Shown here one piece after another: positions 1 through 12,815 of a stretch of 64,000 bases of DNA. The stretch covers positions 34,687,060 through 34,751,059 of the forward strand of contig OW203768.1 in NCBI GenBank assembly GCA_934045905.1, given 5' to 3'. Made by a program: the position numbers and the translations under genes. Every line of letters starts with the position of its first letter. Positions within the stretch are counted from its first letter, which is position 1. The notes beneath the pieces were generated by a model. It did not search any database. It saw only the letters and a list, made by a program, of their open reading frames with translations, and had not been told where the DNA came from. Source of the stretch: Leuctra nigra (Eukaryota; Arthropoda; Insecta; Plecoptera; Leuctridae).

Positions 1-122
1 AAACCATGGATGATTACTTCAAACTACCCGAAATAACCCGTTTTTCGAGTTTTATATTTTGTTTTCGAGTGGGTTTCAACTACCCATCCGAACCCCAAAT
101 TTCGGGTACCCGCACAGCCCTA
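1..122. repeat. hAT-like element, right end (cut by window start)
   Basis: The stretch ends in GCACAGCCCTA, the same terminus as the complete hAT-type MITE at 51616-52050, and contains motif repeats around ACCC(G/A)AA. The other end lies outside the window, so the target duplication cannot be tested. Non-coding. Confidence 0.5.
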
Positions 123-246
123 ATAATAATACAATAATATGCGGAAAAGATTCCACTAAATTTATGGGTCAGACCTAGAAAAGTGGGAATTACCTACAGT
201 GCCATGCCTATAAATTGAAATGCTGAAAAAATGGGTGCGAGGGGCT

Positions 247-647
247 TAAGAGGCAAACGGAAGCGAGCAAGAATCGCACGGTTCGTCAGAGCGTTTTTGA
301 AATTTTGTCTTCCCACTTAAATAATTTTAAAAAATCAGATAGTAACGACCCATTACAGCCTAATAGACTAAATAATGCCGCACACTGAAGTACTTGACGA
401 CCTCTGGTGCGACCTCAAAGTGTTTAATACGATTATTTTTTATTATTTTACTAAAAATATCGTATTTAACACTGTGAGGTCGTACCAGAGGTCAAATTCA
501 ACTCCAGTGTGCGGCATTATTTAGTCTATTAGGCTGTAATGGGTCGTTACTATCTGTTTTTTTTAAATTATTTAGTGGAAAGACAAAATTTCAAAAAAAC
601 GCTCTGACAAACCATGCGATACCCCGCTCGCTTCAGTTTGCCTCTAA
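247..647. repeat. Palindromic foldback MITE (about 400 bp)
   Basis: The two halves are inverted copies over their whole length: the left arm starts AGAGGCAAAC and the right arm ends GTTTGCCTCT, with the centre near position 447 in an AT-rich loop. The arms differ at scattered positions, so this is not a very recent copy. The central part (dyad AGAGGTC...GACCTC) is related to a short palindrome at about 47990-48060 in the putative 3' UTR of the chromodomain gene. Flanks suggest a TTA/TA target but this is not certain. Confidence 0.75.
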
Positions 648-1249
648 TGCATTAACTTACCACTATGAACAGAACCCTTGGAAATGCCGAATTCACGTTC
701 TCGAGTCCGAGTTCTGGGCAGGTGTTGTAGATGTGCTACCGAGTTTGTGTGCTACTTGGCGGCAAAGCCGTCGCCGCCAAGTGAAACCGAGCAAGGGAGC
801 CGTTCCTCTGAGAAGCCACATTGACACACTGAAATAAGACCAGGAAATCCTGTCGTAAACAAACTAGAATATTGGAACAGGTTTCTTGTTTATTGACAAG
901 AAAAAAACAATATTTATTGAGGGTACATAGAAGCCCTGCTAAGACAATGAAAATCAAACGGAGATGCCGAAAGGGCGACTAGGGGTTCCTTTTTCTTTAA
1001 ACATTAACTTACCGCTATGCTCGAAACCCGTGGAAATTCTGAGTTTCTTTGCACAGGCGCAGTTGGCGTCACTTGGAGCCGATGTGATTGTTGACATCAC
1101 GGAGTTGGCGTTTGCGTCGCTGTCAAATGCAACGTGCAGCAACAAGTTGACACGCAATGCAGAGAAGCCGCACCGACACTGTAAGAAGAACACGAAACAT
1201 TAGAATAATGAAACGAGAATGTGCCAAAGAAACTTGAAAATTGAATTCT
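648..1249. other. No gene seen
   Basis: Short ORFs on both strands here (about 73-79 codons) overlap one another, have no recognisable domain and no splice context. I see no RNA gene or terminal repeat. Confidence 0.4.
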
Positions 1250-1625
1250 CACATCAGTTTAATGAACCAATCAGCACGGGCCTCAGATAGGGGCGGTACT
1301 TAGAAATCATCATGTGCGAGTTTCATTTGCTAATCAACGGGGCTTGACACTATCTGCAAACAACTGCCATGAAAAATGTTTAACTAACTTACCACAACGT
1401 TCTTCAGGAATGCTTTAGCAAGTGCAGTTCTTCCAGGCAGTCACTCTACCCCCCATTCATCCTGCAACAGAAATAAGTCCATTTAATTTATTCTCAGTTT
1501 TATTTATTGAAGGATAAGTACTAAAATTATGAATGATTGAACTCTACATCAGTTTAATGAACCAATCAGCACGGACCTCAGATAGGGGCGGTACTTAGAA
1601 ATCATCATGTGAGAGTTTATTTACT
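1250..1625 (+). repeat. Pair of 80-bp direct repeats
   Basis: A segment of about 80 bases (CATCAGTTTAATGAACCAAT onward, including a GGGGCGGTACTTAG core) occurs at about 1251-1330 and again at about 1543-1622 in the same orientation with only a few differences. No reading frame is conserved between the copies. Probably part of an unclassified repeat family. Confidence 0.7.
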
Positions 1626-1887
1626 AAACAATGGAGATTTTAGGTAAAAGCTACTAAAATAGAAGATCCCAAAAGAAACTTACCATCAAGGGTAAGTCTC
1701 GCAAAACTCTGCATTGCCAGCACGGTCTTTTAACGATGCTTCTGAATATTCTGCAACAGCCAACAGATAGAATAGTATTAGTTTGAGTTGCTTTTAAAGA
1801 ATTAGTAGCTACATGGCTACCTCAAGATCACTTTCATCATTTACAGAGCTCGACGGATCAACTATTGGTACAGTACGTTCTACAAGG

Positions 1888-4800
1888 ACCTTTCAGCGCC
1901 TGAGGGCAAATGCCAAAATACAAACGCCAATAAAATGCTGTATACACCTCAGAAATGTGGATTTTCTTCGGTCATCTATTGTTATGAGGTGAGGAAGAGG
2001 TAGTGTCAGAAAACTAGCAAAAATTAGTGTGGAAAATAGGAATTCTAAATGGAAAATAGATTTTTCGCTGTTGCAAAACCTTGTAGAACGTACTGTATGT
2101 ACGTATGGTGTACTCAGATTCGGAAGATGAATGGTTGGTAACTCAGACATCTCGAACCTTCATCGGGCCTTGTCGAACCCTCCGGTGGAAACTGCGAATG
2201 AACATGTGAGAAGCGTCATCATCGTTACCATTCAGTGTAGAAAATGTAAAATATAAAAACAAACAAGGTAGGCAATTTTTACTTTAAATTCGCATTATAA
2301 GATTTGCAGCCGCCTCAACAACTTCACTCCTTTGACATTGCACCAGTTTAAATGTTGAGGATTACTCGTGATATTAAGCGAGTGAGTCGTTAGCCCTCTG
2401 CGGGCTTAACGTCCCATCCCAAGGAGGTTTAACGTCCGTCTAAGAGACTAAGAACAGGTTGAGGGGTGTCGTCACACTACCCCCAACCACCCCAGTCTCT
2501 CTGGCTCAATGGCAGCAACTAGCAAGTCAGAGTTGAACTGTCGTCCATCTATATGCCGACCGCGCTTGATGTTCAATACACCAGCCGTTGGCACCAAAAC
2601 ACCAAATTATTTGCATCTTGCTTACGTATAACTAACTGTTATCTAACTTTGTTGATGAATACCGTTACGAAAGAACAAATTTTTCTAACAATTTGCCATC
2701 TATTCAACCAATAGGCAAGCAGATAATCAAGTTTACAGCCATTATGTCATAAATATTGGACGTTCTGTATGAAATTACCACAGCAACAATCCTGGATAAC
2801 TTAAGAATTGTTTCTACAAAAATGTTAAAATCTTACTTTATAGCAGTCACAAAGTGTGAGAGATTCTATCCCCAGATGACCAGGTGTTTCAGACAGGCTG
2901 GAGCAGGCAGCGAAACATTGCCACAGGAAGTAAACACCGCAGGTTTACAGGACCTGGACACATCTGTAAAGAAGAAACTAATGTACTCTACTCTTACTAG
3001 CTTAGCTACTATGTATATATGGCAAACTAAAGTCTGTTTGTGACTTGAGTTGCTCAGAATGATTTCTCCTCATTCCTCATCAGAGAGCTGGATTAATTTT
3101 CATCATAGCAACAAGGTTAGCGACGATCGAGCGAAATAATAGAAATAATAATTACCTCTTTTCAATGTTCATTTAAACATTAGAAGACTACTAAGATAGA
3201 TCAGCGCCGACGCAGACTTCCCTTCTCCCTGTACTTGCACATTCTACACCGAGCTGGAAGCATAAAGAATGTTCACCATGAACTGCACAACAATGTTAGT
3301 TTAAAAATTAAAATATTTGATTTTCCAGTTAAGAACCCGAGAGTGTTCATTCATGGTAATTTCATGAGAATACAACAATGAATAATCTTCGTAAGGACAT
3401 TTCTAAGATCTTGTCGAGCAACTCAGTTTCATAATATTTAGTGTCATCGTGTCATCTAAGTGAGCTGAGTGTGATCATCATCGTTGCTCTTTCACGGCAG
3501 ATCAAAAAATAGTTTTACAAAAAGTACTGTGGATTTCAGACATAAAATAAATTAATAATAATCACCTTTTAAGTCCATCCAAGCTTTGACAACTCAATGG
3601 ATGAGAATTCTTCGCCTCTCCGGTTCTTGAACTGCATTTTACGCAGCTGTAAGCATAACGAAATGAAGTTCATTACAAAGCAATACTTGATAGAGATGCA
3701 ACCAAGCTAAGTGCAAGTGATTTGCTTGTCCATTGAGTTGCTCAGAATGATTTCTCCTCATTCCTTTTCAGAGAGCTGGATTAATTTTCATCATAGCAAC
3801 AAGGTTTCAAGAACCAAATACTTCGGTCAGTGAACATCAGACAAGCAGCAATTAATGGAACTAGATTTGATTAGGTACAACAAACAATTCAAGGAGTCAA
3901 GCCTGTAAAACCCCATTCACATAAAACAAGAAAACTGTTTTATCTTTAAGCCAATCGCAAGTCCTAAACCGCTTGCGGCAGACTTGCGATTGGTCACTAC
4001 AATAGTCAATAGAAAAGAATGTGAAACACTTTCCGCACTTGATGTGAATGTGTGACCAACTGAAGAATGTCTTTATAAACCTGGTTTGAGTGTAGCTACA
4101 TACATCCGAGCTTAGTATGTTAACGTCAGCTGGAATATGCACGACAGCATTTTATCTCCACAGATTGAAACGACATGCCAGTCACGAACGTACTGTATGT
4201 AGCTGGACTGTGGTTGGGTTACTTTTACAAACAAAAATCATCAACATAATATAACACATCAAATGTATGAGATACTTCTGCCTAGCAGCAGACATACCTA
4301 ATGGGTAAAAACTAAAAATTGTTTACCTACCATATTGCATGATTAATATTACCCAATGATTGGGAGAAAGCAATTATGAGAGAAATGAATGTTGGGAAGG
4401 AGGCAGTCAAGCGTAAGTAGCAGGATTATCAGACATTTGATACGTTGAGTGATGAGTTCAATGAAAAAAATTGGTTGGCAACTCAGTCATCTCAAACCTT
4501 CATCGGGCCTTGTCGAACCCTCCGGTGGAAACTGCGAATGAACATGTGAGAAGCTTCATCATCGTTACCACATTTACACTTGGCCAAAGTAAAAACAGTA
4601 AAAAACAAACGATTTGGCTGATATGCAGTTTGATGGCACATGGCAGAACAGTTAGGGAGCTGCCGAGTTTACAGTCAGTTCCCACATCGCCACATGTCAC
4701 CTTTTTGTATTTTAGATGCAAATAAAGATAATTGAAAAGTCAGTTCCAACAACAAGTTATCCAACTAATAAGCAACCTCAGATTTAATTGATCAATAAGT

Positions 4801-5541
4801 ATCAATTATCATCTTACAATGATCGATTTTTTAGGAATTTGGCATGTTGTGACGTGTCAAGCATAGTCAATATTAACCATCGACATGTTTGGTAATTGTC
4901 ACCTTTTTTATACCTTTCAGCTCAGAAAAGCTACTAAATGCTCATAGCTTTATCTATCTAGAAAGGATCATTATCACAATACATGGTCATGTTGAAAAGC
5001 ACTTTCCGATTATTAGCCTCTAATGTACTAATGCCAAACAATATTTTATTATTTTGAAATACATTATGAATGTGCCCAAGAAGCAAGAACTCAATGAAAA
5101 TGCAATAACTTTGTGACATCAACTTGCAGCAATATTAATAATAGGGGAAACTTTAATAGTGGAAGTTCGAAATGTGTTACCTACCTCTGTAGTTTTGTCG
5201 GGATTATCAAGTTTTTAAAAAGGACTTGGAAATTTACAAGGTACCTATTGTGAATGTGAGGGCCCACAACAGTAAAAAGCCATGATGATTGTAACGTAAC
5301 CAGAACGCTGAACAGTAGGTAGATACAATACATTCGACACGGAATTTTCAGCAACGAGAAATCTAGTTTTTGTTTGGAATTCTTATTTTCAACGCTAATT
5401 GTGGCAAAATTTCTGGCACTACCTCCATTCTACCCCATATCAATAGAGGAGCAAAGAAAATCACGTTTCTGAGGTGTAAGTATACAGCATTTTATTGGCG
5501 ATTGTATTTTGGCATTTGCCCTCAGGCGCTGAAAGGTCCTG
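1888..5541. mobile_element. Candidate 3.65-kb non-autonomous element with ~80-bp inverted ends
   Basis: About 80 bases at 1888-1970 (AGGACCTTTCAGCGCCTGAG onward) recur in inverse orientation at about 5460-5541. Inside lie two direct-repeat pairs: about 112 bp at 2131-2242 and 4471-4582, and about 73 bp at 3046-3118 and 3734-3806. No transposase-like frame is visible between the ends; the ORFs of 80-95 codons are not recognisable. No target duplication could be identified at the outer ends, so calling it one element is an inference from the paired ends. Confidence 0.5.
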
Positions 5542-5755
5542 TCTGAATGGAGTATAGGTTATTGGTGTTTTACACTCTTGTAAACTAACACCTTGTATTA
5601 GGGCCGTGGCTCAAACAAATCACGGCAAACAGTGAAGATGCAGGTGAAATCTGACGTTATGCCAATATTTAAATTTGGGTACGTTAAAATTTAATTACTC
5701 TAGATGTGGGCAGACAGAATTCGAGCTCGTAAGAATTACACTAACAAAAAGATTA

Positions 5756-5840
5756 ATCGTGGCTGGATTCGAACCGACATGCATCACTTCTATAACGCAG
5801 TGTGTTAACCAATGCACACTAACCAACGCAATGGTTAATA
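5756..5840 (-). repeat. tRNA-like SINE fragment or tRNA pseudogene
   Basis: On the minus strand there is a good pol III B box, GGTTCGAATCC (rc of 5764-5774 region), with a loose A-box-like TGGTTAGTGTG about 50 bases upstream. No cloverleaf with intact acceptor stem could be folded by eye, so a functional tRNA is not claimed. Confidence 0.3.
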
Positions 5841-6033
5841 GAACATGCGAATGTTGTTGCTAGGTTTATGTCACAGTTAGGTACGTCAACTGTTGGCCTT
5901 TACTAAGGCGTAAGTAATTAACAAACATTCTAGGAAGGAATGCCAATGATTGTTGCCATGACAATACAGTCATAATCAACCGTTTAAAAGTTGGCCGAGT
6001 ATTGAAAGACTGGCCCTAAGTGTGTTTCAAATA

Positions 6034-6242
6034 GGTACACTCGGCCAAACAAAACTTGAACGTTGACCAAATTTTGGTCATGTCCCATAACCAATCAAAG
6101 CTTGGTATTATCATTGAAATGTGAAGACACCTACTAGAGTGAGACAATGAGATTGCTTAGACTTACTTCTGATGGTGCGATCTTACATTTATCAGCCTAT
6201 CAGATTTATTGAACGTTCAAGTTTTGTTTGGCCAAGTGTACC
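6034..6242. repeat. Tc1/mariner-type MITE with TA target
   Basis: Terminal inverted repeats start GGTACACT(C/T)GGCCAAAC and cover about 35 bp at each end. They are flanked by TA on both sides (6032-6033 and 6243-6244). Length 209 bp, non-coding, consistent with a non-autonomous Tc1/mariner-superfamily element. Confidence 0.75.
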
Positions 6243-6369
6243 TAGGTACAACTAAGGTGGAAATATACCTAAAACCGAAAGCATTCAACATGCAGAATAT
6301 GTAAGTACTATGAGAATCCTATCATTACTGGAGGAAGGTACCTACCTACCTAGTCTAGGTAGGCTAGTC

Positions 6370-6843
6370 CAGCGGTCGCCAACCTTTTGAACCTCGTGGA
6401 CCACTTTTGACAATTTTATATCTCGCGGACCACTCAAGTGCGTGAAATAAGTATGCCGGGAAATACGATTGATGAGGGAGACAATGGGGGGTCTGGGGGA
6501 GGACCCCAGTACCAAGCGGGTCCGGGGCGCTAAGCCCCGGAAAAATTTTGTTTTCAGGAAGTCATTTGGCACTTTTCTACGCGTTTTCAGCCAACTTTTA
6601 TTTCGAGAAAAAGCGTTTAAAATGACTCTTAGGGTTTGGAAAAATACTCGGAAACTGATCATATTTTCATTATAGTGCTAGTGAAACATGTCCGAATTCA
6701 GTACATTTGTATTGGATTGATATTTTTCTAAATTAAATAAATTGCATGGAAACTTTAAAGTAAACTTCCAAATTTCTCTGCGGACCACCAAGATTTTCTC
6801 GCGGACCACCAGTGGTCCGGGGACCACCGGTTGGCGACCGCTG
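6370..6843. mobile_element. hAT-type MITE with perfect 8-bp TSD
   Basis: Ends are CAGCGGTCGCCAACC and its inverse GGTTGGCGACCGCTG. The flanks are exact 8-bp duplications GGCTAGTC (6362-6369 and 6844-6851). CAG-type ends and 8-bp duplication place it in the hAT superfamily. No transposase is encoded; short ORFs inside (68 and 106 codons) run over the ends and are not real genes. Confidence 0.9.
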
Positions 6844-6851
6844 GGCTAGTC

Positions 6852-8838
6852 CATGCTGTCTAGCCTTTTTCCAATAGGCAAGATGTTTCATGCGTTTTAG
6901 TCTACCTAGTCTAGTACTGCTAGGTACCCAACTAATGCTGAAAATTTGTTTAGGTTGATACCCTAGGTAGGTATCAACGAAGTCATCTTCACTTAGCAAA
7001 ATAGCAGTGTGCTCATTGTGAACCAAAAACTTCCCAACACTCAAAACACATGTTGCATGTGGCAATTTTAGGATCTGGATTACATGATAGGCTCGTATTT
7101 TCATCGTATCACTTTATATTATGAAGAAAACAAATAATATAATATGATGGTTATAATAAATAACGATTAGAATAATAATTTACCTTCTACTTCTACTAGC
7201 AAGTTCAGGCACACCGGCGAAGAGCGAGACAAACGACGACATGACGACAGACAAGACGAGACGGCAAGACAAGAAAGAACGAATTCCGGAAGTCGAAAGA
7301 AAGGAACAAGTGCTGTGCTGCTGGTAGTCACTAGTCCGTGCGCAAACGTCCAGTGCGCAACCACCAACGCTAAAGAAATAAATGTTCCTGAAGGTCTACC
7401 ACTTGACATTTTTTGCAATTTTGTATTTAGAATACAATTTTTTTCTGTGTATTCCCTGTAACAAAACTTTAAGAATTGTGGAAAAAAATAAAAAATAATA
7501 ATTTACTGTTGGGAATTTTAAGCAATAGAAAAACTGGTGTTTACTCAAAAAGTGATTCAGAAGAATCAAGTGAAAAAGTGATTCACGGTTGGTCTGAGGT
7601 GCCCAATTTTTTTTTCTATATATGGTGAATGGTTTGGACTAGAATCAATATTCTAAATAAATAATTACTGTCAAAACATATTTAATTAGTTTTTTTTAAA
7701 TTATCAACAATAAAAATTATTTTCAACACCTCATAAAAAATACCCTGTTCACACCAATTTTATCATTTTAGTTCAAACCACAGATAATGTAACTAATAAT
7801 CTACCTAACGAAACAAAAATCAAGTTGATAGCTGCTATACAAACAGAGGCATTACATTTTGAAACATCAAAAACGCTGGAAAAATCAGTTTTGACTTCTG
7901 AGATAGTCAAAGCAGTCAAAGTGATGGGGATTTTCGTCTGCAACTTAATGTTACAATTTTTTTCTATAAGAAGTATAGATATAATAAAACTAAACGAAGG
8001 AGAAGAAACAGAAATAAGCCAGCTATTTAAGTAAATAAAAAATTAAGGTAGCACAACTGATATCTCATATCTTCCAAATAAGCCTATTTTTGACAGAGGT
8101 ATCAATAATCACTATTTACACGATACTGTGAAATATGAACAACTTCTCGTGTCTAGAATTTGAGATATTGTAGTTATAAATTCCTATTTTTAACATGTAG
8201 TCTTATGGGGGCCATTAAAATTATGACGATTTCCATGCTATTTTTGAGTTTTGAATTTTACTGAGGTTCAACGTTTTTTCAAAAAACTGATTTCTAGATA
8301 GATAGTTGGACATTCTATTAGAAAAAAAATTGAAAACAATACCAACGTGTGCTATTTTAAAAGTTATCAACCAAAAACTAAATGATTTCCCTATACCTCC
8401 TGTGTTACAGTTTTGTTCATTCTCGGAAGGCAATAAATTGAAACCTCGCTATACGACAGGGGTTGCAAGTTAAATGACATTTTATGATTCATTTATACTT
8501 AAATATAGTTGAAATGTAGGAAAACGTTTTCTGAACTTGTAATTTCAAGATTTTATTTTTTTTGTATATGTATAATGAAGGTACTACCTTAAAAAATATT
8601 TTTAAAAAAAATGTTTTCAAGTGAAAAAAATGGACATAAGACAGCTATATTATATGACTTTTTGTACACCCCTATGCACTTAAATAATTGTTTTTAACTT
8701 TTGAAATAATAAGAAAATAATCGCGTCTTTTAAAATTAAGAATTTTGATTACAGCTGGTTATTTCCCGCCCTTGGCCATATTGACCGGTTCTACCAATCA
8801 TCCATTAGTCCAGTAACAATTGCAACAGGAGGTCTCAC
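6852..8838. other. No gene seen
   Basis: AT-rich sequence without a recognisable coding frame, RNA gene or paired termini. Minus-strand ORFs at about 6733-7104 and 7167-7418 have low-complexity translations and no domain. Confidence 0.4.
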
Positions 8839-9357
8839 TGCCCTGACCTCTACAACATATCCCAAATCCTCCAAAATCCGTGCACCGGAAGTACTTTTTA
8901 ATCACTTTTTAAGTTTATTTCCCATGTTAATTCCTTCTTCCAAAAAAAAAAATTGTTTCATGTTAATCCGATTTTGACGAAACCTGGCAGAATTGTTCAC
9001 TAACCTATATGAACACAAATAGCTCTTTGAGCGATTTTCTCTAAATCTTATCGTTTGGGAAATATGGCCCATTGAAAAGTAATATTTTAGTAAGTTTTCG
9101 ACGATTTCGGTCACTTGGACTAGGTACTCAAAGACTTAAGTGTAATTTGACGTTTTGCGAGGGCCATATTTCCCAAACGATGAGATTTAGAGGAAAACGC
9201 TCAGAGAGCTATTTGTGTAAATTTAGGATGGTGAACAATTCTGCTAAGTTTCGTCAAAATCGGAGTCTCATGAAAAATGTTTTTTGCAAGATGGAATTAA
9301 AAAGTACTTCCGGTCCACGGATTTTGGCGGATTTTGGATATTATGTTGTAGAGGGCA
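8839..9357. repeat. Palindromic foldback element (about 520 bp)
   Basis: The left arm (TGCCC..CTCTACAACATA near 8839) and the right arm (TATGTTGTAGAGGGCA ending 9357) are inverted copies along their length, with the centre near 9100. The pair of conserved inner blocks around GGGAAATATGGCCC is easy to see. Arms are diverged by several percent. No target duplication identified. Confidence 0.7.
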
Positions 9358-9448
9358 TTTTTCTTGTTTTATTGTTTTATAATTATTTATTTAGCTTTCG
9401 CTATTTTAGTATTACATGTTATGTTACATACACTTAACAATATTTATT

Positions 9449-10868
9449 TTATATGTTACACTCTTCTTTTTTCAAGTATGCAATCAATTTCATTTTAAAT
9501 TGACCCACAGTATTACATTCAGTTAATTTACGATCTAATCTATTATATTCACTCACTCCATCCGACAAAACAGTTTTAAATCTAGACATTTGGACAAACA
9601 AGTTTGACTGACCTCTTGTGCTATGTTCATGAATACTACTAACAATGTTTATTCTATCCTTTAAATACTCAGGTGATAATCCTAACTTAATTTTATGAAT
9701 AAAAATAAGCACATTTAACCTAACAGTTTGCCGTATCGAAAGCATGTCTAATTCACTTCTCATTTCAATTATATGCGTAGTTCTCGGTGCCTTTAAAATT
9801 ATCCTCATGGCTCTATTCTGTAAGGCTTGTAGTCGCTGCATATCGGTCTGCGTGATATTGTAGAAGGTTGTGTTGCAGAAGGTGAAATGAGGTTCTAATA
9901 TACAAGTTTTCTCGACCACACTGTCAGACATTTCCCAACCCTTGACAAATACTCTGGTTTTTTTGCTAATTTTTTTACATACATAGTCAACTATAATAAT
10001 GCCCAAGTATTTAATTTCTCTTACAGTTTCCAATGGCACACCATCAATAGTTACACAGTTTGTGCATTTATTACTTAAACTACACTGTCTCGTACTCCAG
10101 GGTTGATTATCATGCATTTTGATTTATTTACATTCAATTTTAAGCCATTTTCATCCAACCATTTACAAATGTTCTTTAACTCTTGATTAATTATATCTAT
10201 ACAATCATTAACATTTTCACTTTCACATGAAATTAACATATCATCTGCAAAAAGATGGATTTCACAACTTTTGACTATATTACACACATCATTTATAAAT
10301 AGAACAAATAACAACGGCCCGAGAACAGAACCTTGTGGTACACCATACTCTGTTTCAATGCTCTGTGATACACTTATACCAAATCTGGTACTTGAAATCT
10401 TGCAAACAAATATGACTGAAACCATTGTAGCACCTCATCTCGAAATCCATACAATTCCAGTTTTTTAAATAATATATTTCTATTTACAGTCTCAAATGCA
10501 CGTTTCATATCTAAAAACACTGCAACCGTGGTCTTATTGTTGCCTCTGCTCTCTTGCCATTTCTCCAAAACAATTTGAACCGCCGTTTCACAAGAGTGGT
10601 TAGATCTGAAACCCGATTGATTTACATGCAAGATTTTGTTTACATTAATATATTCAATAATTTGTTTATATACCACTATCTCCAAAACTTTCTCAAACAA
10701 AGGTAACATGTTTATGGGTCTATGCTCATCTGCTCTCTTTGTTTTAGGTAGTTTTGGTATAGGAATGGTGACTGATTTTTTCCAACTGGACGGAAACACT
10801 CCATATTCCATGGATTTATTAAATATAGATGCAAGACATTCTTTAATAACAGGTTCTTCAATGTTCAT
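9449..10868 (-). pseudogene. 5'-truncated, frameshifted non-LTR retrotransposon reverse transcriptase
   Basis: Three overlapping minus-strand frames (10868-10374, 10425-10075, 10117-9449) together read as one RT. The first carries the finger/palm blocks (HRPINMLP, NQSGFR, FLDMKRAFETV). The second carries GVPQGSVLGPLLF and the catalytic FADD motif. The third carries the thumb and C-terminal region (IKYLGI, LQNRAMR). At least two frameshifts break it, near 10390 and 10100. The endonuclease and the N-terminus of ORF2 are missing, as is typical of 5'-truncated LINE copies. The family looks jockey/I-like from the RT signatures, but the clade is an inference. A gag-like knuckle fragment on the same strand at 11273-11569 may belong to the same insertion or to a related copy. 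Confidence 0.85.
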
Positions 10869-11272
10869 GTAGCAGGGGCATGCCCTGCTACATGCTGCAT
10901 GGTCCGTCCTATTGTTTAATTGAACTTTTTGGTTGGCTTCCTCACAATTAATGCAATTTGGCCAATCACTACTACAATCCCTACTGCTATGATTTCAGGA
11001 ATCCTGCTCGTGACGTCACAGTGGTAGAAAAATGGAGGCTGCTATGGTAGGGGAAATGTGTCAAAGCTCTAAATAATAGCAATAAATCATATTTATCAGA
11101 TGAATATTTAACTTGAACCTGTGTAAAGATAAATATTGCGCATTATTATTAGCTTGTACATACTTAAATATCTTTCTTTCACAAGTAATCAATCAAAATA
11201 TGAGATTTGGATTGCCGCTGTCAGATTTGTTTTTCCCTATACTTTTGTATAGGTTACTATGGCAACCTTTTC

Positions 11273-11569
11273 TCACGCAGGATGCCTATAGAAACAGTAC
11301 TGATTGTTTCTGCCGTCATTGCTGATATGCCCGAAGACTGCGCACTTGAAACACCTTATTACGTATACAAAGTCCTCCACCCAGCACATTTGAAATCCAA
11401 TCTTTATTTTTTCTTGTTTCAGAAATATTCTTCTAGAGTTCTTATCTACTTCAGTTACCACTGTGAAGTTTCCATCATCCACTTCTTTGACAAAGCTCAC
11501 TGAACAATGAAATCCAGGTTCACTCTCCTTCATCCCATTTTGTTCTATAATCATTTTAATTAGATTCAT
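11273..11569 (-). pseudogene. LINE ORF1 fragment with a CCHC-type zinc knuckle
   Basis: The 98-codon minus-strand frame contains RCFKCAVFGHISNDGRN, matching the C-x2-C-x4-H-x4-C knuckle of non-LTR ORF1 (gag-like) proteins, except that the last cysteine is replaced by glycine. It is preceded by sequence of the kind that normally precedes such knuckles (WVEDFVYVIR). It lies about 400 bp upstream (in minus-strand sense) of the RT remnant, so they could be pieces of one element with an internal deletion. The broken knuckle and short length argue for a dead copy. Confidence 0.6.
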
Positions 11570-12032
11570 CTATAAAAACCTTCTGTTGCAATTGTAGTGG
11601 TGGGTTCAGTTCTTTTTTTGCTTTAAATTACTGGGCTACATGTTGTACCTACGTGTCCTTCTTTCTTGCGAGTGGTGATTTTGACATATCTACTTCCTGC
11701 GTTGTTGTTATTTGTACAAATATATTTTCGGAAATTATCGCTCACGACCGAATGAAGAAAGTAGGAGCGAAGTCGAAGACAATGAAGGGGTCCAGTGTTG
11801 AAGACTTGCCATTCACTACTACACTTGAATAGTGTAGTAGTGTAGCCACTACAGGGTTGTCAGTGTCAGATCAGATGTTTGAGCACTTATGTAACAGCCG
11901 CAGGAAAGTGGAGTTGCCCAAAAGTCGCCCAATGTTGAAAAGGTAGTAATATTTAGTTTCAATTGCAAAATTGCCCAAATGTCGCCCACATACGAGATTT
12001 TGGGGGAAACGGGGGAAAATGGAGGGTCTGGG

Positions 12033-12807
12033 CAGGGACCCGAACCGGAACCGGAACCGGAACCTAGAACCGGTATGAACCTTTATAATTTCGGAACCAG
12101 AACCGGAACCGGAACCGTTATACTTTTTTCCCAAAGAACCGGAACCGGAACCCGAACCTTTATAATCAATTAGGTTCTTAAAGGTTCTTAAAGGTTCTTT
12201 AAGGTTCCTTATTTTAATAAAAAATCATGTATATCACTTGGATATAATATTATTCACAAAGTTGTATTAAGTTTATTTTTTTTAAAAATTTCCAAAATGT
12301 ATTTTTTGTAGAAATTTTTAATTCTTGATAAGAAATAATAATTCTTCATTATGCAAACGCTGCTGAGTTTTCAATTTTTGAATCTGACTACTGCGATGAG
12401 AACTGCATTGCCGAGCTATTTGAATATGATAGCTCTGGAAAAATGAATGTTTACGTTGTCTTATGGAGAAATTTGCAGCCACAATACTGTCTCCTCTGAT
12501 ATTTACTCTGCGCACCATCCTGTGAATTTTATGCAGACACTGCCTACACCTGTGCTTGCATTCATAGGAAAATCCAAATCCAATAATTCCATTAAATTTG
12601 ACATTGGTAATACTGAAGTTTTATAATATAGTTTGATTTAAAATTTTAGAACCGGAACCGGAACCCGGAACCTTTATGCAGGAACCGGAACCGGAACCGA
12701 ACCGTTAAGAATATTTGTTTCAGAACCGGAACCCGAACCTTTATAAAATAAAATTGTGGAACCGGAACCGGAACCCGAATCTTTATTCATAAAGGTTCGG
12801 GTCCCTG
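12033..12807. mobile_element. hAT-type element rich in AACCGG repeats, 8-bp TSD
   Basis: Ends are CAGGGACCCGAACC and GGTTCGGGTCCCTG, flanked by exact 8-bp duplications GGTCTGGG (12025-12032 and 12808-12815). Both subterminal regions are built from degenerate AACCGG/AACCTTTATA iterations, a possible set of transposase-binding sites. No transposase frame. It sits inside another repeat, whose fragment after 12816 (AGCAACACGCGGGTC) recurs at about 37890. Confidence 0.9.
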
Positions 12808-12815
12808 GGTCTGGG

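Noticed and set aside
2756..3043. 95-codon ORF
   Set aside because: No similarity recognised, lies inside repeat-rich DNA, no splice or UTR context.
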